Source: Parastagonospora avenae f. sp. tritici 18332-5 (Eukaryota; Ascomycota; Dothideomycetes; Pleosporales; Phaeosphaeriaceae). From it: DNA of 64,000 bases. Made by a program: the position numbers and the translations under genes. Below, one piece after another: positions 44,903-55,256 of the stretch; position 1 is the stretch's first letter; the number at the start of each line of letters is the position of its first letter. Location of the stretch: assembly GCA_022559985.1 (NCBI GenBank), contig JAFJTR010000079.1, forward strand, positions 62,001-126,000, given 5' to 3'. The notes under the pieces were generated by a model. That model ran no database searches and was not told the DNA's origin. It worked only from the letters and a program-made list of their open reading frames with translations.

Positions 44903-45459
44903 TCATCCCCTGACCTTGACGAAACCATCCAAGCTGCGATCAAACTTCTCGCATCTGATAGGCATCTCAACCGTGTAGAATGGGTTTTTCATGACGTAGT
45001 CGGCGTATAGCTCGTAGATCTTCTTCATCGTGGTATCAACGTTTGGTTGTTGGGGTTCGGTGAACAGCAGGAACTTGGTGCCTGTCTGTGTCTGGAAGCA
45101 CTGTATGCGAAAGTGGCTTGATTCAAGCACTTCGAGGCCCGTCGGGCGGTTTATAAAGGGTGAGGGCGCTGAAGAGGCGGGAAGTGGATTGGGTACTGGC
45201 GGGGCGGGGGAGAGACGGGCAGTGATGGCGTGCATGCTATTACTGGTCAGTGGTAGTCGTGAAAGCATCGCAATGCGACCACGCACCCGTGGAATGACCC
45301 GGCGAGGGTGAGGTAGTCGTTGCTGGAGAGTTTGCTCATGCCCGTGTGGAACTCGCGGTTGTAGACCAAGCCACCAGCCTTGTTGATTACGAAAAGCGCA
45401 AAGACGACCCTGCAGCATATCAGCGCGTTCTCGGCGGGCATGGGAATCGTGCCCTACAT
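44903..45459 (-). CDS. trs23: TRAPP complex subunit TRS23/TRAPPC4
   Basis: Preferred model: exons 45458-45459, 45287-45409 and 44903-45236 (introns 48 and 50 nt), 152 residues. The protein begins MVVFALFVINKAGGLVYNREF, as in TRAPPC4, and continues LTLAGSFHGMHAITARLSP, LEVLESSHFRIQCFQTQTGTKFL, MKKIYELYADYVMKNPFYTVEMPIRCEKFD. It has the longin-type fold of the sybindin group, and the insert between first strand and helix is short. Known role: core TRAPP subunit, part of the GEF for Ypt1/Rab1 in ER-Golgi traffic. Odd: to start with MVVF the ATG must be formed by splicing AT (45458-45459) to G (45409), since the intron GTAGGG...CTGCAG splits it. The alternative is an unspliced start at 45441, adding ten residues (MPAENALICCR). 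Confidence 0.85.
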
Positions 45460-46078
45460 GGTGGATCGCGGAGAAAAGGACGAGGCCTCTTGTGTACTAT
45501 GATTATATAAAACCACGGGTCTAATGTTGACCGAGCGCGTACCGGCCCTGAGTGCCGAAGTTCCGATGTTGCTGGTGTTCTTGCGACGCAATGCGACGTG
45601 GTGAACGGCTGGACTCGCGAATGTCCATGGTGTTGGACCCTGGCAGGCATGTGCCCCACTTGCAGCGCAGCGGAGGTGTAACAGATCAACAGCTCATCAG
45701 CAGCACAGTCATGTCTGAGACACTACCTACAGCTTTGTGAAGCTCCACGAGCTCGTGTGAAGCTCTGCATTGCCGCGTCTGCAGCTTTTTAGTGACCTGT
45801 CGTTGTCCCAGCGTTGTCCCTCAACGAGCAGTGAGCGCAGCCTAGGTCGTACGCGCACCCGAGTTCAAGCTTGTTGAGCTTCTTCGACGTCCATTCTTCA
45901 CCTCACCTCACTCACCAGCCCACGGCCGGCCGCCCTTTCCTTCTTGCTCAAGCTCCGCCCGCGCCGGCTCCACCCCTCTCTACCATAAAGCCAACCGCCC
46001 GCACTATCAATCCACCCCGCATCAGCACACCTCTCATCTCGCGATCCCGCAGCCTGAAGGCCCCTACGACATTATCAG
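45460..46078. other. Shared TRS23/E2 promoter region
   Basis: 619 bp between divergent genes. It holds a short direct repeat GTGAAGCTC around 45736-45765 with an intervening GAGCTC palindrome, and a Pro-codon-like CT-rich E2 leader. No other feature is called. Confidence 0.4.
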
Positions 46079-47446
46079 ATGTCGAACCAGTCTATCCTCC
46101 GCATCACGCGCGAGCTGAGCGAGATCCAGAAGGGCTCGGATCTCTCTATTGCAGTCGCGTGCCGTGACATTGACGTACGCCATGTCAGGGCGCTAGTTAT
46201 CGGTCCGCCCGACACGCCCTACGAGTTTGGCTTCTTCGAGTTCGCTGTCAAGTTCACCAAAGAGTACCCAACCAAGGCTCCCGGCGTCACTGCCATCACA
46301 ACTAATGGTGGACGTACACGCTTCAACCCCAACATCTACGCTGCCGGGAAGGTTTGTTTGTCCATACTTGGGTGAGTCACCCTCCTGGACCACTATGCGC
46401 GCTTCTTAACTAACGGGAACAGAACGTGGCGAGGCGAGCGTGGTGAAGAATGGTCCTCAGCACAGGGTCTTGAGTCTATCCTCATCTCCATCCAGAGCCT
46501 GATGTCGTCCAATCCGTACGAGAACGAGCCCGGGTTTGAAGACGCCAACTCTGACTACGATAAGAAGAATCAGGTAGCGTACGTCGACAAGATCAGACAC
46601 GAGTCATTGAGAATTTCTGTTGTAGAGCGCCTAGAGGCATACCTCGGAATTCACCAAGAGCGCCCGGGTGTGACCGTTTACAACGCCGAGGAGGACTACA
46701 AGTCAGGCGGGGAAGACGCGCCGTTTGAACCGTTCAAGGATCTCTGCAAGCGACGCTTCCTTTGGTATTACCCATCCTACCTGGCAACAGTAGACGAGGC
46801 CGCCACGAAGCACAAGGACGGAGACCGTTTCGAGAAGATGCCATTCGAAGGCCCAGGGAACACCATGGAGGGCTGTTATCAGTACACAGCTCTCCGAGAA
46901 CGTCTTGTGAACATCTTCGAGGAGCTGAACAAGGAGATGACTGGCTGGGCCCAGGAAGGCATGGCAGCCGTACACAAGGAGATGGGCATCGCGAGCAACC
47001 TTCAGCGCCAATTCGAGCAAATCGTCGAAAATTACAAGACGGACGGTTCCGTCACACTGGATCTCAACCTTGTCGAGAAGAATCCGTTCGTCTGGCAATT
47101 GGTCCTATTTGGTAGGCCCATGACCAACCTAGACGGCGGCATGTTCACCATCATGCTCTACATCAGCCCCAAGTTTCCAGACGTCTTACCACGCGTCAAG
47201 TTTGCTACCCCCCTGTTCCATCACCGCGTGTCGCCCGACGGCATCCTTTGTTACGACGCTGCCCGCAAGGATGACATGCGCTCCCACATCGAGGCCATCA
47301 TTGCTGCTGTTGAGGAGGAGTCGCCGGCATACGATCCCCGGACACTAGTCAATCCGGAAGCTGCTAACCTCTTTTGGGGTACTGCTGACCAGAAGAAGGT
47401 TTACAACCGCAAATTGAGGAGATCGGTCCAGGATAGTGCAGAGTAA
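46079..47446 (+). CDS. E2 ubiquitin-conjugating enzyme with two UBC domains (UBE2Z-like)
   Basis: Two exons, 46079-46371 and 46423-47446, with a 51-nt intron (GTGAGT...ACAG), give 438 residues, far longer than a single UBC domain (~150). The first UBC domain resembles UBE2Z/USE1: FNPNIYAAGKVCLSILGTWRGE with the active Cys at 93 and NPN in place of HPN, then ILISIQSLMSSNPYENEPGFE. After a ~110-residue spacer a second UBC-like domain begins near residue 290: FVWQLVLFGRPMTNLDGG, YISPKFPDVLPRVKF, FHHRVSPDGILCYDA with a Cys at 374, and a C-terminal helix. The second site has HHR where E2s have HPN, so it lacks the usual catalytic Asn and may be inactive or specialised. Known UBE2Z enzymes work with the E1 UBA6; which E1 serves fungi is not told here. 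Confidence 0.85.
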
Positions 47447-48099
47447 GTCATGTTCTTTGGCTGTAGGAGTTTCGCGCCGTATGAATCTCGGCCATGGCAC
47501 CGCTTTGGGTTTTTGATTCCACAGCGGCTAACATTCGCACAGGAACTGCTTCTGAGCGGCCTCATACCGTGGAGGATCATGACATTAACGGCCGTTACTT
47601 TCTTTTTATTGATCGCAAGAGTGACTCATCGATACCCACAACTGGCCTCACGGCTTGCATACATGGCGTACTGGAAGTGACAAGCATAGCATCGGTTGTT
47701 CATAGCACGGCGTTGGGTTCTTATGATGGTAATTTCACAGACATTGCTCAGTAGCAGTGAGGACTGTCGCTTGAGGTAGCGCTTTCACATGTGCCCTGAC
47801 TTCTAAATTATGCTTTCTCTCGATAAATTGACATTTTGGGCCTCGCAGCTTTTCGCAGCTCACGTGGGGAATAGTCTGCCAACATGGGAAGCCGCCCCGG
47901 CCATATCGTATGGAACGTCACACTTGCCTCTACCAGAGCAAGTACTTGCTCCCTGAGCCAGACTTGAGGGTAAGAAGGAGCAAAACCAATGCTGGCATAG
48001 TAACATGACACTAACTCGGCGTGCCCCTTCTTACCATATAAAGTCTTGTCAACACACTTCCATGCCAGATTCTTAACCTTCACTTTGACGCACAACAAT
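47447..48099. other. Intergenic, E2 gene to NBL1-tail pseudogene
   Basis: About 650 bp with the E2 3' UTR. Small frames at 47494-47754 and 47808-48098 show no domain. Nothing else is seen. Confidence 0.4.
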
Positions 48100-48690
48100 T
48101 CTGCAGTGCTCTTTTCCCAGCACGACAGAGTTTAACAAGATTACCCAAACCTCGCGCGCCAAACCGACGACGAAGCCAACGACCGAAAAGGCTGCGAATG
48201 CCTCCCGGGGGCCCAATCAGGCGCCCGCTGCCAAAGCGAAGCCGGTTCCTACACCGATCACCAAGGTTTCTCCTTCGCCTCCACCTAGCAGGCACACAGC
48301 GATAAGATCCCAGAAGAGGACCAGCGATGACATTTCCGGCGATGACGAAGAGAATTCTACTGTCATCAACAACAAAGGTACGTGGATATTTGCAAATCCC
48401 GAGCTACTGCTTGAACAACGCTAACCACGTCTCATTAGATCTTCATATCCGTCGAAGCCCTTTCTTCATCGACAACAATACCCAACGATATCTCCGGTGA
48501 AGAGAAGGAGAACTATCCTGTCGCGCACAGCCGCGACATTCAAGGCGGCTCTCAAGCCAACATTGAACCACACAAGCAACCAGAGCAGCCTCCCGCCAGC
48601 AGAGCGCGCAGGTGTTTTCGCCCAAGAACAAGAATGTCCGCGCGAAGAGCACCAAAACCAACACTCGCCCGCGCTTGACGGCAGTGTCGA
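48100..48690 (+). pseudogene. Decayed, inverted copy of the NBL1 C-terminal tail
   Basis: The plus strand here is clearly related to the minus-strand NBL1 tail 5.5 kb away. KPTTKPTTEKAANASR and SRHTAIRSQKRTSDDISGDDEEN parallel NBL1 KQTTKP and SRQTAMRSKKRTSEELSGDNKEN. Further on, ATRAASRQQSAQVFSPKNK and NVRAKSTKTNTRPR parallel the NBL1 end ATRAASRQQSAQVLSPKNN and NVRAKSTKATSRSR. A second, weaker SGEEKENYPV block suggests an internal duplication. A good intron (GTACGT...CATTAG, 48378-48438) is present, but every frame through it soon meets a stop, and the similar blocks lie in different frames. The borealin-N helix is absent. Best read as a duplicated, broken fragment; a rapidly evolved gene is less likely. 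Confidence 0.72.
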
Positions 48691-49030
48691 TGTCATTGTG
48701 GATGGGTACATGGGTTCCAGTTTTTGGAAGGACGACGCGTTTGCCTGTTGTAGATAACGATGAATTAGTTCCGAGAAATTGACACTGTCTTCAAACTTTT
48801 GACCGCTGGCGTGACTGGTATATGCATCATGGGTATGGCAAGTTGGAGTAGCTGGAGGACGTATGAAGTGAGGATGTAAGCTTGCCGATGTTCCAAGGCG
48901 CTGGGATTGCGGGAGCCAATTAAATAAGTTGCCCCTAGGCGCGGCAGCTACTCGACCGAGCTGTTCGTGTCGGCCGCAGAACAATTCGTCGCTGAACAGC
49001 ACAAGTGCGATTAAAGACTCACACGACACA
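48691..49030. other. ERG26 promoter region
   Basis: 340 bp between the NBL1-tail fragment and the ERG26 start. No TATA box stands out and no coding frame is credible. Confidence 0.4.
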
Positions 49031-50200
49031 ATGTCGCAATCACAAGGCCCAGTATCACTAGGCAAGGTGGTGGTTGTCGGCGGCTGCGGCTTTCTGGGCA
49101 GCCACATCGTCAAGTACATCGTGGAGCGTCACCCGCAGACACAAGTCGAGGTGCTGGACCTACGAACCAACTCGAACCGCAACGGCAGCCCCAACGTATC
49201 GTACCATGACGGCGATATCACCGACCTGGCGGCCATGACAGCCCTCTTCTCCAAGCTCCGGCCCGACGCAGTCATCCACACGGCCTCGCCGCACTTCAAC
49301 CTCAAGCCCGAGATCCACGACAAGGTCAATGTTGGAGGCACGAAGAACCTGGTCAAGGCGGCGCAGGACACGGGCGTGAAGGCGTTCGTCTACACAAGCT
49401 CGGCCAGCGTCATTCTAAGTGCCACGGAGCCTCTTGTCAACGCCGACGAGCGGTGGCCGATTGTCGCGGGCGATGCGCAGCCCGAGTACTACACCACAAC
49501 CAAGGTAAGGACGCCCCGCGCAGAGATGAGCAATACAGACGGCCACTGACGTACCTAGGCATACGCGGAGACAGCGGTGCTCGCAGCAAACCGCACGCCC
49601 GAGACGTTCCTCACGTGCGCGATCCGGCCCGCTGGCATCATCGGCGAGGGCGACGTCCAGGTGCTGCCGAAGATGGTGACAGCGTACCGCAAGGGGCAGA
49701 CCAAGTTCCAGATCGGCGACAACAACAACCTGTTCGACTTTACCTATGTGGGCAACATTGCACACGGCCACGTGCTCGCTCTCATCGCGCTGCTCCAGAC
49801 ACACAAGCTGATGCCGACGCTGCCGCTAGACACGGAGCGCGTCGATGGCGAGGCCTTCTTCATCACCAACGGCGAGCCCGTCTACTTCTGGGACTTTGCG
49901 CGCGCCGTCTGGCACGAGGCCGGCGACCGCCTGCCACTGTCGAGCGTGTGGCATCTGAGCGCGGACACGGCGTGGGCCATTGGCACCGTCCTGGAGTGGG
50001 CCTTTTGGCTCGTGGGCAAGACGCCCAACCTGACGCGGGCCCAGGTGCGCTACAGTTCCATGTCCAAGTACCACAACATCAACAAGGCGCGGACGCGGCT
50101 GGGCTACGAGCCCATTGTCACGCTGGGCGAGGGCATCCGGCGCGGCGTGCAGCACATTCTGGCGCAGGAGGCCGAGGAGAGCCACAAGAAGGGGCAGTAA
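49031..50200 (+). CDS. erg26: Sterol-4-alpha-carboxylate 3-dehydrogenase (ERG26)
   Basis: Two exons, 49031-49504 and 49559-50200, with a 54-nt intron (GTAAGG...CTAG) joined in phase 0, encode 371 residues, the normal length. Seen: NAD(P)-binding Rossmann motif VVVVGGCGFLGSHIV, the acidic-to-basic pocket EVLDLRTN, HTASP, VNVGGTKNL, YTSSASVI, and the short-chain dehydrogenase YxxxK dyad as YTTTK, which ends exactly at the splice site. AIRPAGIIGEGD and DFTYVGNIAHGHVLA follow. A hydrophobic segment (WAIGTVLEWAFWLVG) near residue 320 is probably the ER-membrane anchor. Known role: with Erg25 and Erg27 it removes the C-4 methyl groups during ergosterol synthesis. The fragment of NBL1 lies upstream; the next gene starts 203 bp downstream. 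Confidence 0.94.
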
Positions 50201-50403
50201 GTCGAGTCGGATTGACGCTTATACATGCTGTAGATAATACAATATCTGAATTCCCCACTCTCGGCCCAGAGCGGCTAGATCCTCCATGTCGGCTCCACTG
50301 CGTAGGCCAAGGCTGGAACATCGCGACGGGCGCTGCTGAAGTGCGCGACCTCACTAACCCCACGCACCCTTCACCCCGCCAACATGGCGCGTCCTCATGC
50401 AGT

Positions 50404-52194
50404 ATGTCGCGCCCCATACTGCCCGAGTCGGCGTACGCAGCCCTCGGGCTCGACCCTGAGACGATCAAGATCCTGATGAACCCCAAGCCCCCAGACGACG
50501 CCGACATTGCCGCCCCGAATCTGCTGCAGAGCGACGAGGACAATGCGCAGCCCATGGCCCCCAACGAGACGCTCATCACCATGTACGCCGAGCTGCTGCT
50601 GCACGTGCGCACCATCACCCTCTTCGCCTCGCTGCGCACCCACCACAACCGCGAGACGACGGCAAAGCTATCCTCGGATGGCACCTGCATCACCGTCTCG
50701 CACGAGGGCCGCACCGCCTCCATCCGCATGCCCTTCGAGGTCAAGGGCGGGGGCGAGGCTGAAATGACGCTGCCCGCGGCCCCCAACAGCAAGGACATCA
50801 CCCTGCGCCTGCAGCTGGAGGAGCTCGACGACAGCGACGTGCTCGGCGCCCTGCAGAGCGAGGACCGCAAGGCCAACGTCGTACCCTGGGACGGCGCGTC
50901 GCTCGACAAGCAGTCTGGCCTGGAGGCCCGGTGTAAGGGCTGCAGCGCAGCAGTAGTGCCGTGCGATAGCATCACCCAGTGGAGGGACCTGCCCAATGAG
51001 AACTGGGCCGAGATGATGGACTTTTGGCATTGCCACAAGCCCGACGAGCACCATCTGCACCACCATGCCGACAACAGTACCGTCCATGGCAAGGGCTATG
51101 CGGCGGGCAACCGGCTCCAGGCCACGCACCATCTCGGCTTCGTCGACCTGACCAGCTTCCTGCTCAAGGACCAGGACTGCGAGGGAGCACAGGTAAGGCG
51201 TACTATTTCCTCTGCGACATCACAGTGCCTCTACAGCGCGTACGGGTGCAAAGAAGGCGATCTGGCCTTCCCCATGGCATCATCGTCGATACAATCGCCC
51301 TAGAATAATACGCTCTTACACGTACTTGAGCATCAGATGCATCTTCTTCCCTCGGTCGACGGATCACCGGTGTGTCGGGTCGGCGGCCAGGCGTTTCACT
51401 GCCTCTTCACCCTCAGACTCTTGGGATTGGCAGGATATGTCCAGGCTACATTACACGACCGCTTCGTGGATAGTAACGTCATCAAGCCAAGTAGCAATGC
51501 TGACTTTGCATAGATTATGAACCAGGAAAGTACGCAAGAGCGCTTCATTGTCTGCAAGCAGTGTAACGCCACTCTAGGCACTCCAGATGACGCCTCCGAC
51601 GGCTGGCGGATATGGAAATGGAACGTTGATATACACTCTTCTTCACTCCCACAGACGTCGTCGCCCCTGTATAGCACCCAGAAATGGATAACGGCTCGGC
51701 TACTCTATCTCATAGAAAACACTGGCCTCCGCAAGTTCCACGTACACCCCACCACACCAACCATGGACACAGCGTCAGTCCCATCAACACCGTCTCTTCT
51801 TGTATGGGTCTTCACACCGGATCTCCTCTTCTCATCCTCCATGCCATCGCTGGGTCGTCTCGATCCGACGCGATCAATGAAGGTATTCTACCAACCGCAA
51901 ACATGGCAACCACTCAAGCCTGGCGAGCCAGAGAGCGCGAGTGTCGAGGATGTAGAGTTCCCGGAAGACTTGTTCTTGGAGCTCCGCAACGCTCTCCATG
52001 AGAGCCAAAAAGTGCTACCACCCACTGCGAGGAATTTCCAGGGTTGGGAGGTGGGCCTGCTAGAAAGATTCGATGGGCGGGATCTTGTAAGAAGTGAAGA
52101 GCATAGAGGTGAGGGACATGATGGCAGTGATGGCAAGCTAGCGGGTGTGGAAAGTGAAGGTAATGATAGCAGTGCGGACAACGCTCCATCGTGA
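50404..52194 (+). CDS. UBE3D-type (HECT_2) ubiquitin ligase
   Basis: Modelled as exons 50404-51192 and 51514-52194 (489 residues), joined in phase 0 over a 321-nt intron from GTAAGG to GCATAG. The protein matches the HECT_2/UBE3D family: a Cys pair CKGCSAAVV, LPNENWAEMMDFWHCHKPDEHH, GFVDLTSFLLKDQDCEGAQ, then CKQCNATLGTPDDASDGWRIWKWNV and PSLLVWVFTPDLLFSS near the C-terminus. Human UBE3D binds UBE2C and has been linked to E3 activity and to mRNA-processing factors; the fungal role is inferred. The intron is much longer than others in the window. It includes an open stretch (about 51238-51520) that could hide a further exon, so the middle of the model is uncertain while both ends are well supported. 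Confidence 0.78.
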
Positions 52195-52624
52195 AGGAGA
52201 CAAACAAATACACGTGACATTCCTCCAGACTTACTATGAGGAAACAATGATACCTGCGAGTAAGCGCGCAGACTCTACTGCAGGTTCTCACCTGCGATGG
52301 AAAGCAACCAGGGTGCCTGGAGCAATATACGAGGACTTGCTGTCATAATCGAAGCGTGGTGATACTGTGTATAACTTCGGGCTATTAGAAGCCCTTGTTT
52401 ACTTTCCGTCGTATTTGACCATCTGCAGTATCCTACATTTCACTCAAGCGGAGGTGATAAACTGGCCGTTAGCGCCTGTTGTGCGACCCATCATCGGAAG
52501 CAGTCAGGCTAGTTCACCCCAGCAGAACGACCTTCACCTTTCTTCCACAAGACTCCCATCCTACTCCACTCAAGTATACCCTCATAACCTCCACCTATAT
52601 GTATTAAATTGCGACAATCACACC
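52195..52624. other. Intergenic, UBE3D-like to F-box-like gene
   Basis: About 430 bp with the upstream 3' UTR and the downstream promoter/leader. Nothing further is seen. Confidence 0.4.
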
Positions 52625-53387
52625 ATGTTCATACTTCGCCGCCCCGGGCGGTCGGTAGCCGCGCCACATCGGCCAACGCCATCGCCCTACACCTCACGCG
52701 AGACCTTTGACATGACGCATTTTCTACCGATTATGGACAGCATTTTCGTGTAAGTACAATTCCAAGTGGCTTTCTTGCGCCAAGTAAGCGTCTGACCGCC
52801 TTCGCAGCAGCGATCGCAATACACAACTCTCGCCTCTCCTACAGCTTCCCGGCGAAGTCCGTACTCTAATCTTCACCTTTGTCCTCGGCGGCCACGAAAT
52901 TCAACTCAACCACCGTAGGCGGAACTTTGAGATCCGTCCCGCTCACACCGCGGCATATCTGTCCAGTGGCGAGCAGAAGTCGTTTCTGAACCTCACTCTC
53001 GTCTCGCGCCAAGTTTACGTCGAAACCGCCATGTTGCCCTTCGTCGCCAACACCTGGGTCTTTAGGTCGGATCCGGAAATGTGTCAAAAGGGCCTTGCGC
53101 AGCGACTTCTGCCACAACAAGCAAACACCATCACGACGGTGAAGTGTAGGCCTGAAACCATCTTTTACGAGTTTCGCCAGGGACCCATTGATAGCCGGCA
53201 CTGTCTCAAGACGTTCGCACATCTTGAGGGGCTGAGGTGCTTGATTGTCGATTTGCGGGATGTGTACTTGACTGCAGGTGAGAAAGAGTGCATGTTGCAG
53301 AAAGTCGCAGCCGTGCATGGGAAGATGGGCTTGAAGTTGATTTGTGAGGGGAGGATGCGTCTGGAATACGCGAGTCCGTTTGACTGA
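52625..53387 (+). CDS. F-box-like protein, small
   Basis: Two exons, 52625-52749 and 52808-53387, with a 58-nt intron (GTAAGT...CGCAG), encode 234 residues. Right after the splice site comes an F-box-like motif, LLQLPGEVRTLIFTFVLGG (residues ~51-69), then LNLTLVSRQVYVETAMLPF, a second hallmark of fungal F-box-like proteins, and a C-terminal segment with LEGLRCLIVDLRD. The N-terminus (RRPGRSVAAPHRP) is basic. Presumed role as an SCF adaptor is inferred from the motif only. The acceptor is a CAGCAG pair; using the downstream one removes one Ser. A MITE-like element begins about 15 bp after the stop and probably forms part of the 3' UTR. Confidence 0.68.
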
Positions 53388-53401
53388 GGAATGGACGAGG
53401 A

Positions 53402-53590
53402 CACTATGCAAGAGCAAAATTCGTGTCCGCTTTGCGCATGCGCCACTAAGAAGATGATACAGAAGCCTCTATATATTCAGTGCTGTAAGATATCTCGTCG
53501 AGTAGTGGAAAGGTTTTTGAATAGATCTATGCTACCTCTTCACTCTTCTCATTTGATCAAGGTGGACGGGAATTTTGCCGGGGCCTGGTG
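53402..53590. mobile_element. MITE-like element, copy 2
   Basis: About 189 bp related end to end to the element at 27655-27849. The right end (53570-53590, ...GCCGGGGCCTGGTG) is a perfect 21-bp reverse complement of copy 1's left end. Internal blocks also match: GCAAAATTC plus CCGCT and CATGCG on the left, GAATA...TGCTACCTCTT on the right. The left terminal repeat is degraded to about GAGCAAAATTC. The copies differ by many transitions and a short insertion near the right end. No open reading frame and no clear target duplication. Confidence 0.62.
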
Positions 53591-54102
53591 AGATTAGGCA
53601 ACGCGATGACGTGGGGCAAACGAAATTAGAAGACTTGTAAGACAGCCTTCTGTATCGTAACTCTTAGACACGATTGACTCTCATCATTTCTTTCCTGAAG
53701 GGATACACGCATGCAGTCGAAAGATCAAGTAAAGTTAGGTAACCAAATGGCCCTGACAATAATATAGGGCTGTGTTTTAAACGGAGTTCACTGCGCCTGG
53801 TTGTGTGCATTCGGATCGACGAGTTCATGCAATACAGGAGGTAAGGTTTGCACAGCTGATAAGTACGTCACTAAAAGCTTACGACGCGTATACGAATCTG
53901 CACGTGGGTCTGACTAGACGTGCAGCTGAACGGTCCTCCAACTGTTGAGAAAAGGTGAATCAGCATGCACCCTGCCTATTTCGTCGTTTGCATAGAACAT
54001 CGACTCTAACTCCGCGACGTAGCTGGCCTCGCAGCTCACGTTCGAGTGCACTTGCGCCTAGATGGAATTCTATCAAAATCTCCATCCCCATCACGATTGC
54101 TT
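53591..54102. other. Intergenic after MITE copy 2
   Basis: About 510 bp with no coding frame or repeat recognised. Confidence 0.4.
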
Positions 54103-54324
54103 ATGACACCTAGTTCGGACGACCTCTTACTGCTTCTTTTCCGGACCGCGTACCTGACGATGATTCTTGGCTTCGCAGCATTCACCTCCCTTGGATTCGC
54201 TCGACTGGGAACAGCCATTGCCCTGGTTGCAACCGTCGTTCTTGCCATTGGCTCCGAGACCGCGTTCATGTTCAACAGGTGGGAACGCGAAAGAACCCTC
54301 AAGATTGACCGACATATCGTGTGA
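54103..54324 (+). CDS. Small putative membrane protein
   Basis: A 73-codon frame starting at the ATG at 54103. It is not recognised. It has two closely spaced hydrophobic stretches (LLLLLFRTAYLTMILGFAAF, then an Ala/Val-rich span ending VVLAIGSE) and a short basic, charged C-terminus (NRWERERTLKIDRHIV). It could be a small two-span protein or a chance frame. An upstream exon cannot be excluded. Confidence 0.3.
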   Translation: MTPSSDDLLLLLFRTAYLTMILGFAAFTSLGFARLGTAIALVATVVLAIGSETAFMFNRWERERTLKIDRHIV

Positions 54325-54456
54325 CAGTAATCCATCTTACACGATTAGGAGCGCTCCATAATATTTCAACAATACTGGTACACCAGCAACTACTGTCATT
54401 CTATATGGATTTGCCGAACACCCTCTCAACCATCGCATCGATATAGCGTCTCTCGA

Positions 54457-55256
54457 TCAATTTCCGTCCCACACTTTCGGCCCCGGTGCAGTATAGCTCG
54501 TCGCTATGGGGTAGTAGCTCCATCGAAGACCGGGATCATTAGCAGAATATGCGCCTGGGAAGGCAACAAGCGGCCCCGGCTTCCCAGTTCCTCCGCCTGT
54601 GACCTGGACTTGTGCGCAAGACAAGTACATTTGCGCACCACCGACGTTTTGCGCTTGATGAAGCGCGATGGATTCAATGCGGACAAGGTACTTGCCTGAT
54701 GGTGTATTCTTGGGGATGGTGAATGACACATTGGTCTTCTCTGGTCGTTGTTAGGGCATGTACCGCGAATCGAAAGTTGGACTGTAAGAGTAGGATATAC
54801 CATAAGCCGGCCACGTCTCTACCCCACTCGTCAAAGGGCTTCCTCTCGCGCTTATGCTCGCGGCTTTGAACCAAACACTGCCGCTTGGCTCCCAAGTGTT
54901 GATGTCTGCTGTCTCTGGTACCTTCGCCATGTAAAACTGCACTGGCCCAAAATGCGTAATTTGCGACTCGGCGACGAAGCCCAAATCTGCGCCAGCCGCC
55001 ACTGCTGCAGTGCCTGTGCCTACGCGGTTCTGGAAGCAGCGCATGTCCGGAGACGTCACTGAAGTCACACCCGAGTTACTTTGGTAATTTTTGGTTTGAC
55101 GAATAGATGTCCATTCTTTGGTCTCTGGGACGCCATTGACGATGAGCTTGGAGAATCGGTCTACATCGATTAGATAGTTTTAGGCGGTGCTCAAATGTAC
55201 TCACAATGCGCATGAACGCTTCCTATCAGAAGGATGGCGGGTATAATCAAGTGCAT
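54457..55256 (-). CDS. AA9 lytic polysaccharide monooxygenase
   Basis: Three exons, 55205-55256, 54801-55160 and 54457-54740, with introns of 44 and 60 nt, give 231 residues. A signal peptide (MHLIIPAILLIGSVHA) ends so that the mature protein begins HYRF, placing the first copper-brace His at position 1, as AA9 requires. Other AA9 marks: PDMRCFQNR, ITHFGPVQFYMAKVP with the second His, IPKNTPSGKYLVRIESIALHQA, GGAQMYLSCAQVQVTGGG with the axial-region Gln and Tyr, and the closing FPGAYSANDPGL. The enzyme oxidatively cleaves cellulose or related glucans outside the cell. There is no CBM1. Start and splice sites are well supported because removal of intron 1 restores the His1 context. Confidence 0.92.

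Noticed and set aside
49453..51303. 616-codon frame covering ERG26 exon 2 and the next gene
   Set aside because: The first ~317 codons are the wrong frame of ERG26 exon 2 and the spacer (Arg/Ala/Gly-rich); only the part from 50404 is a real exon.
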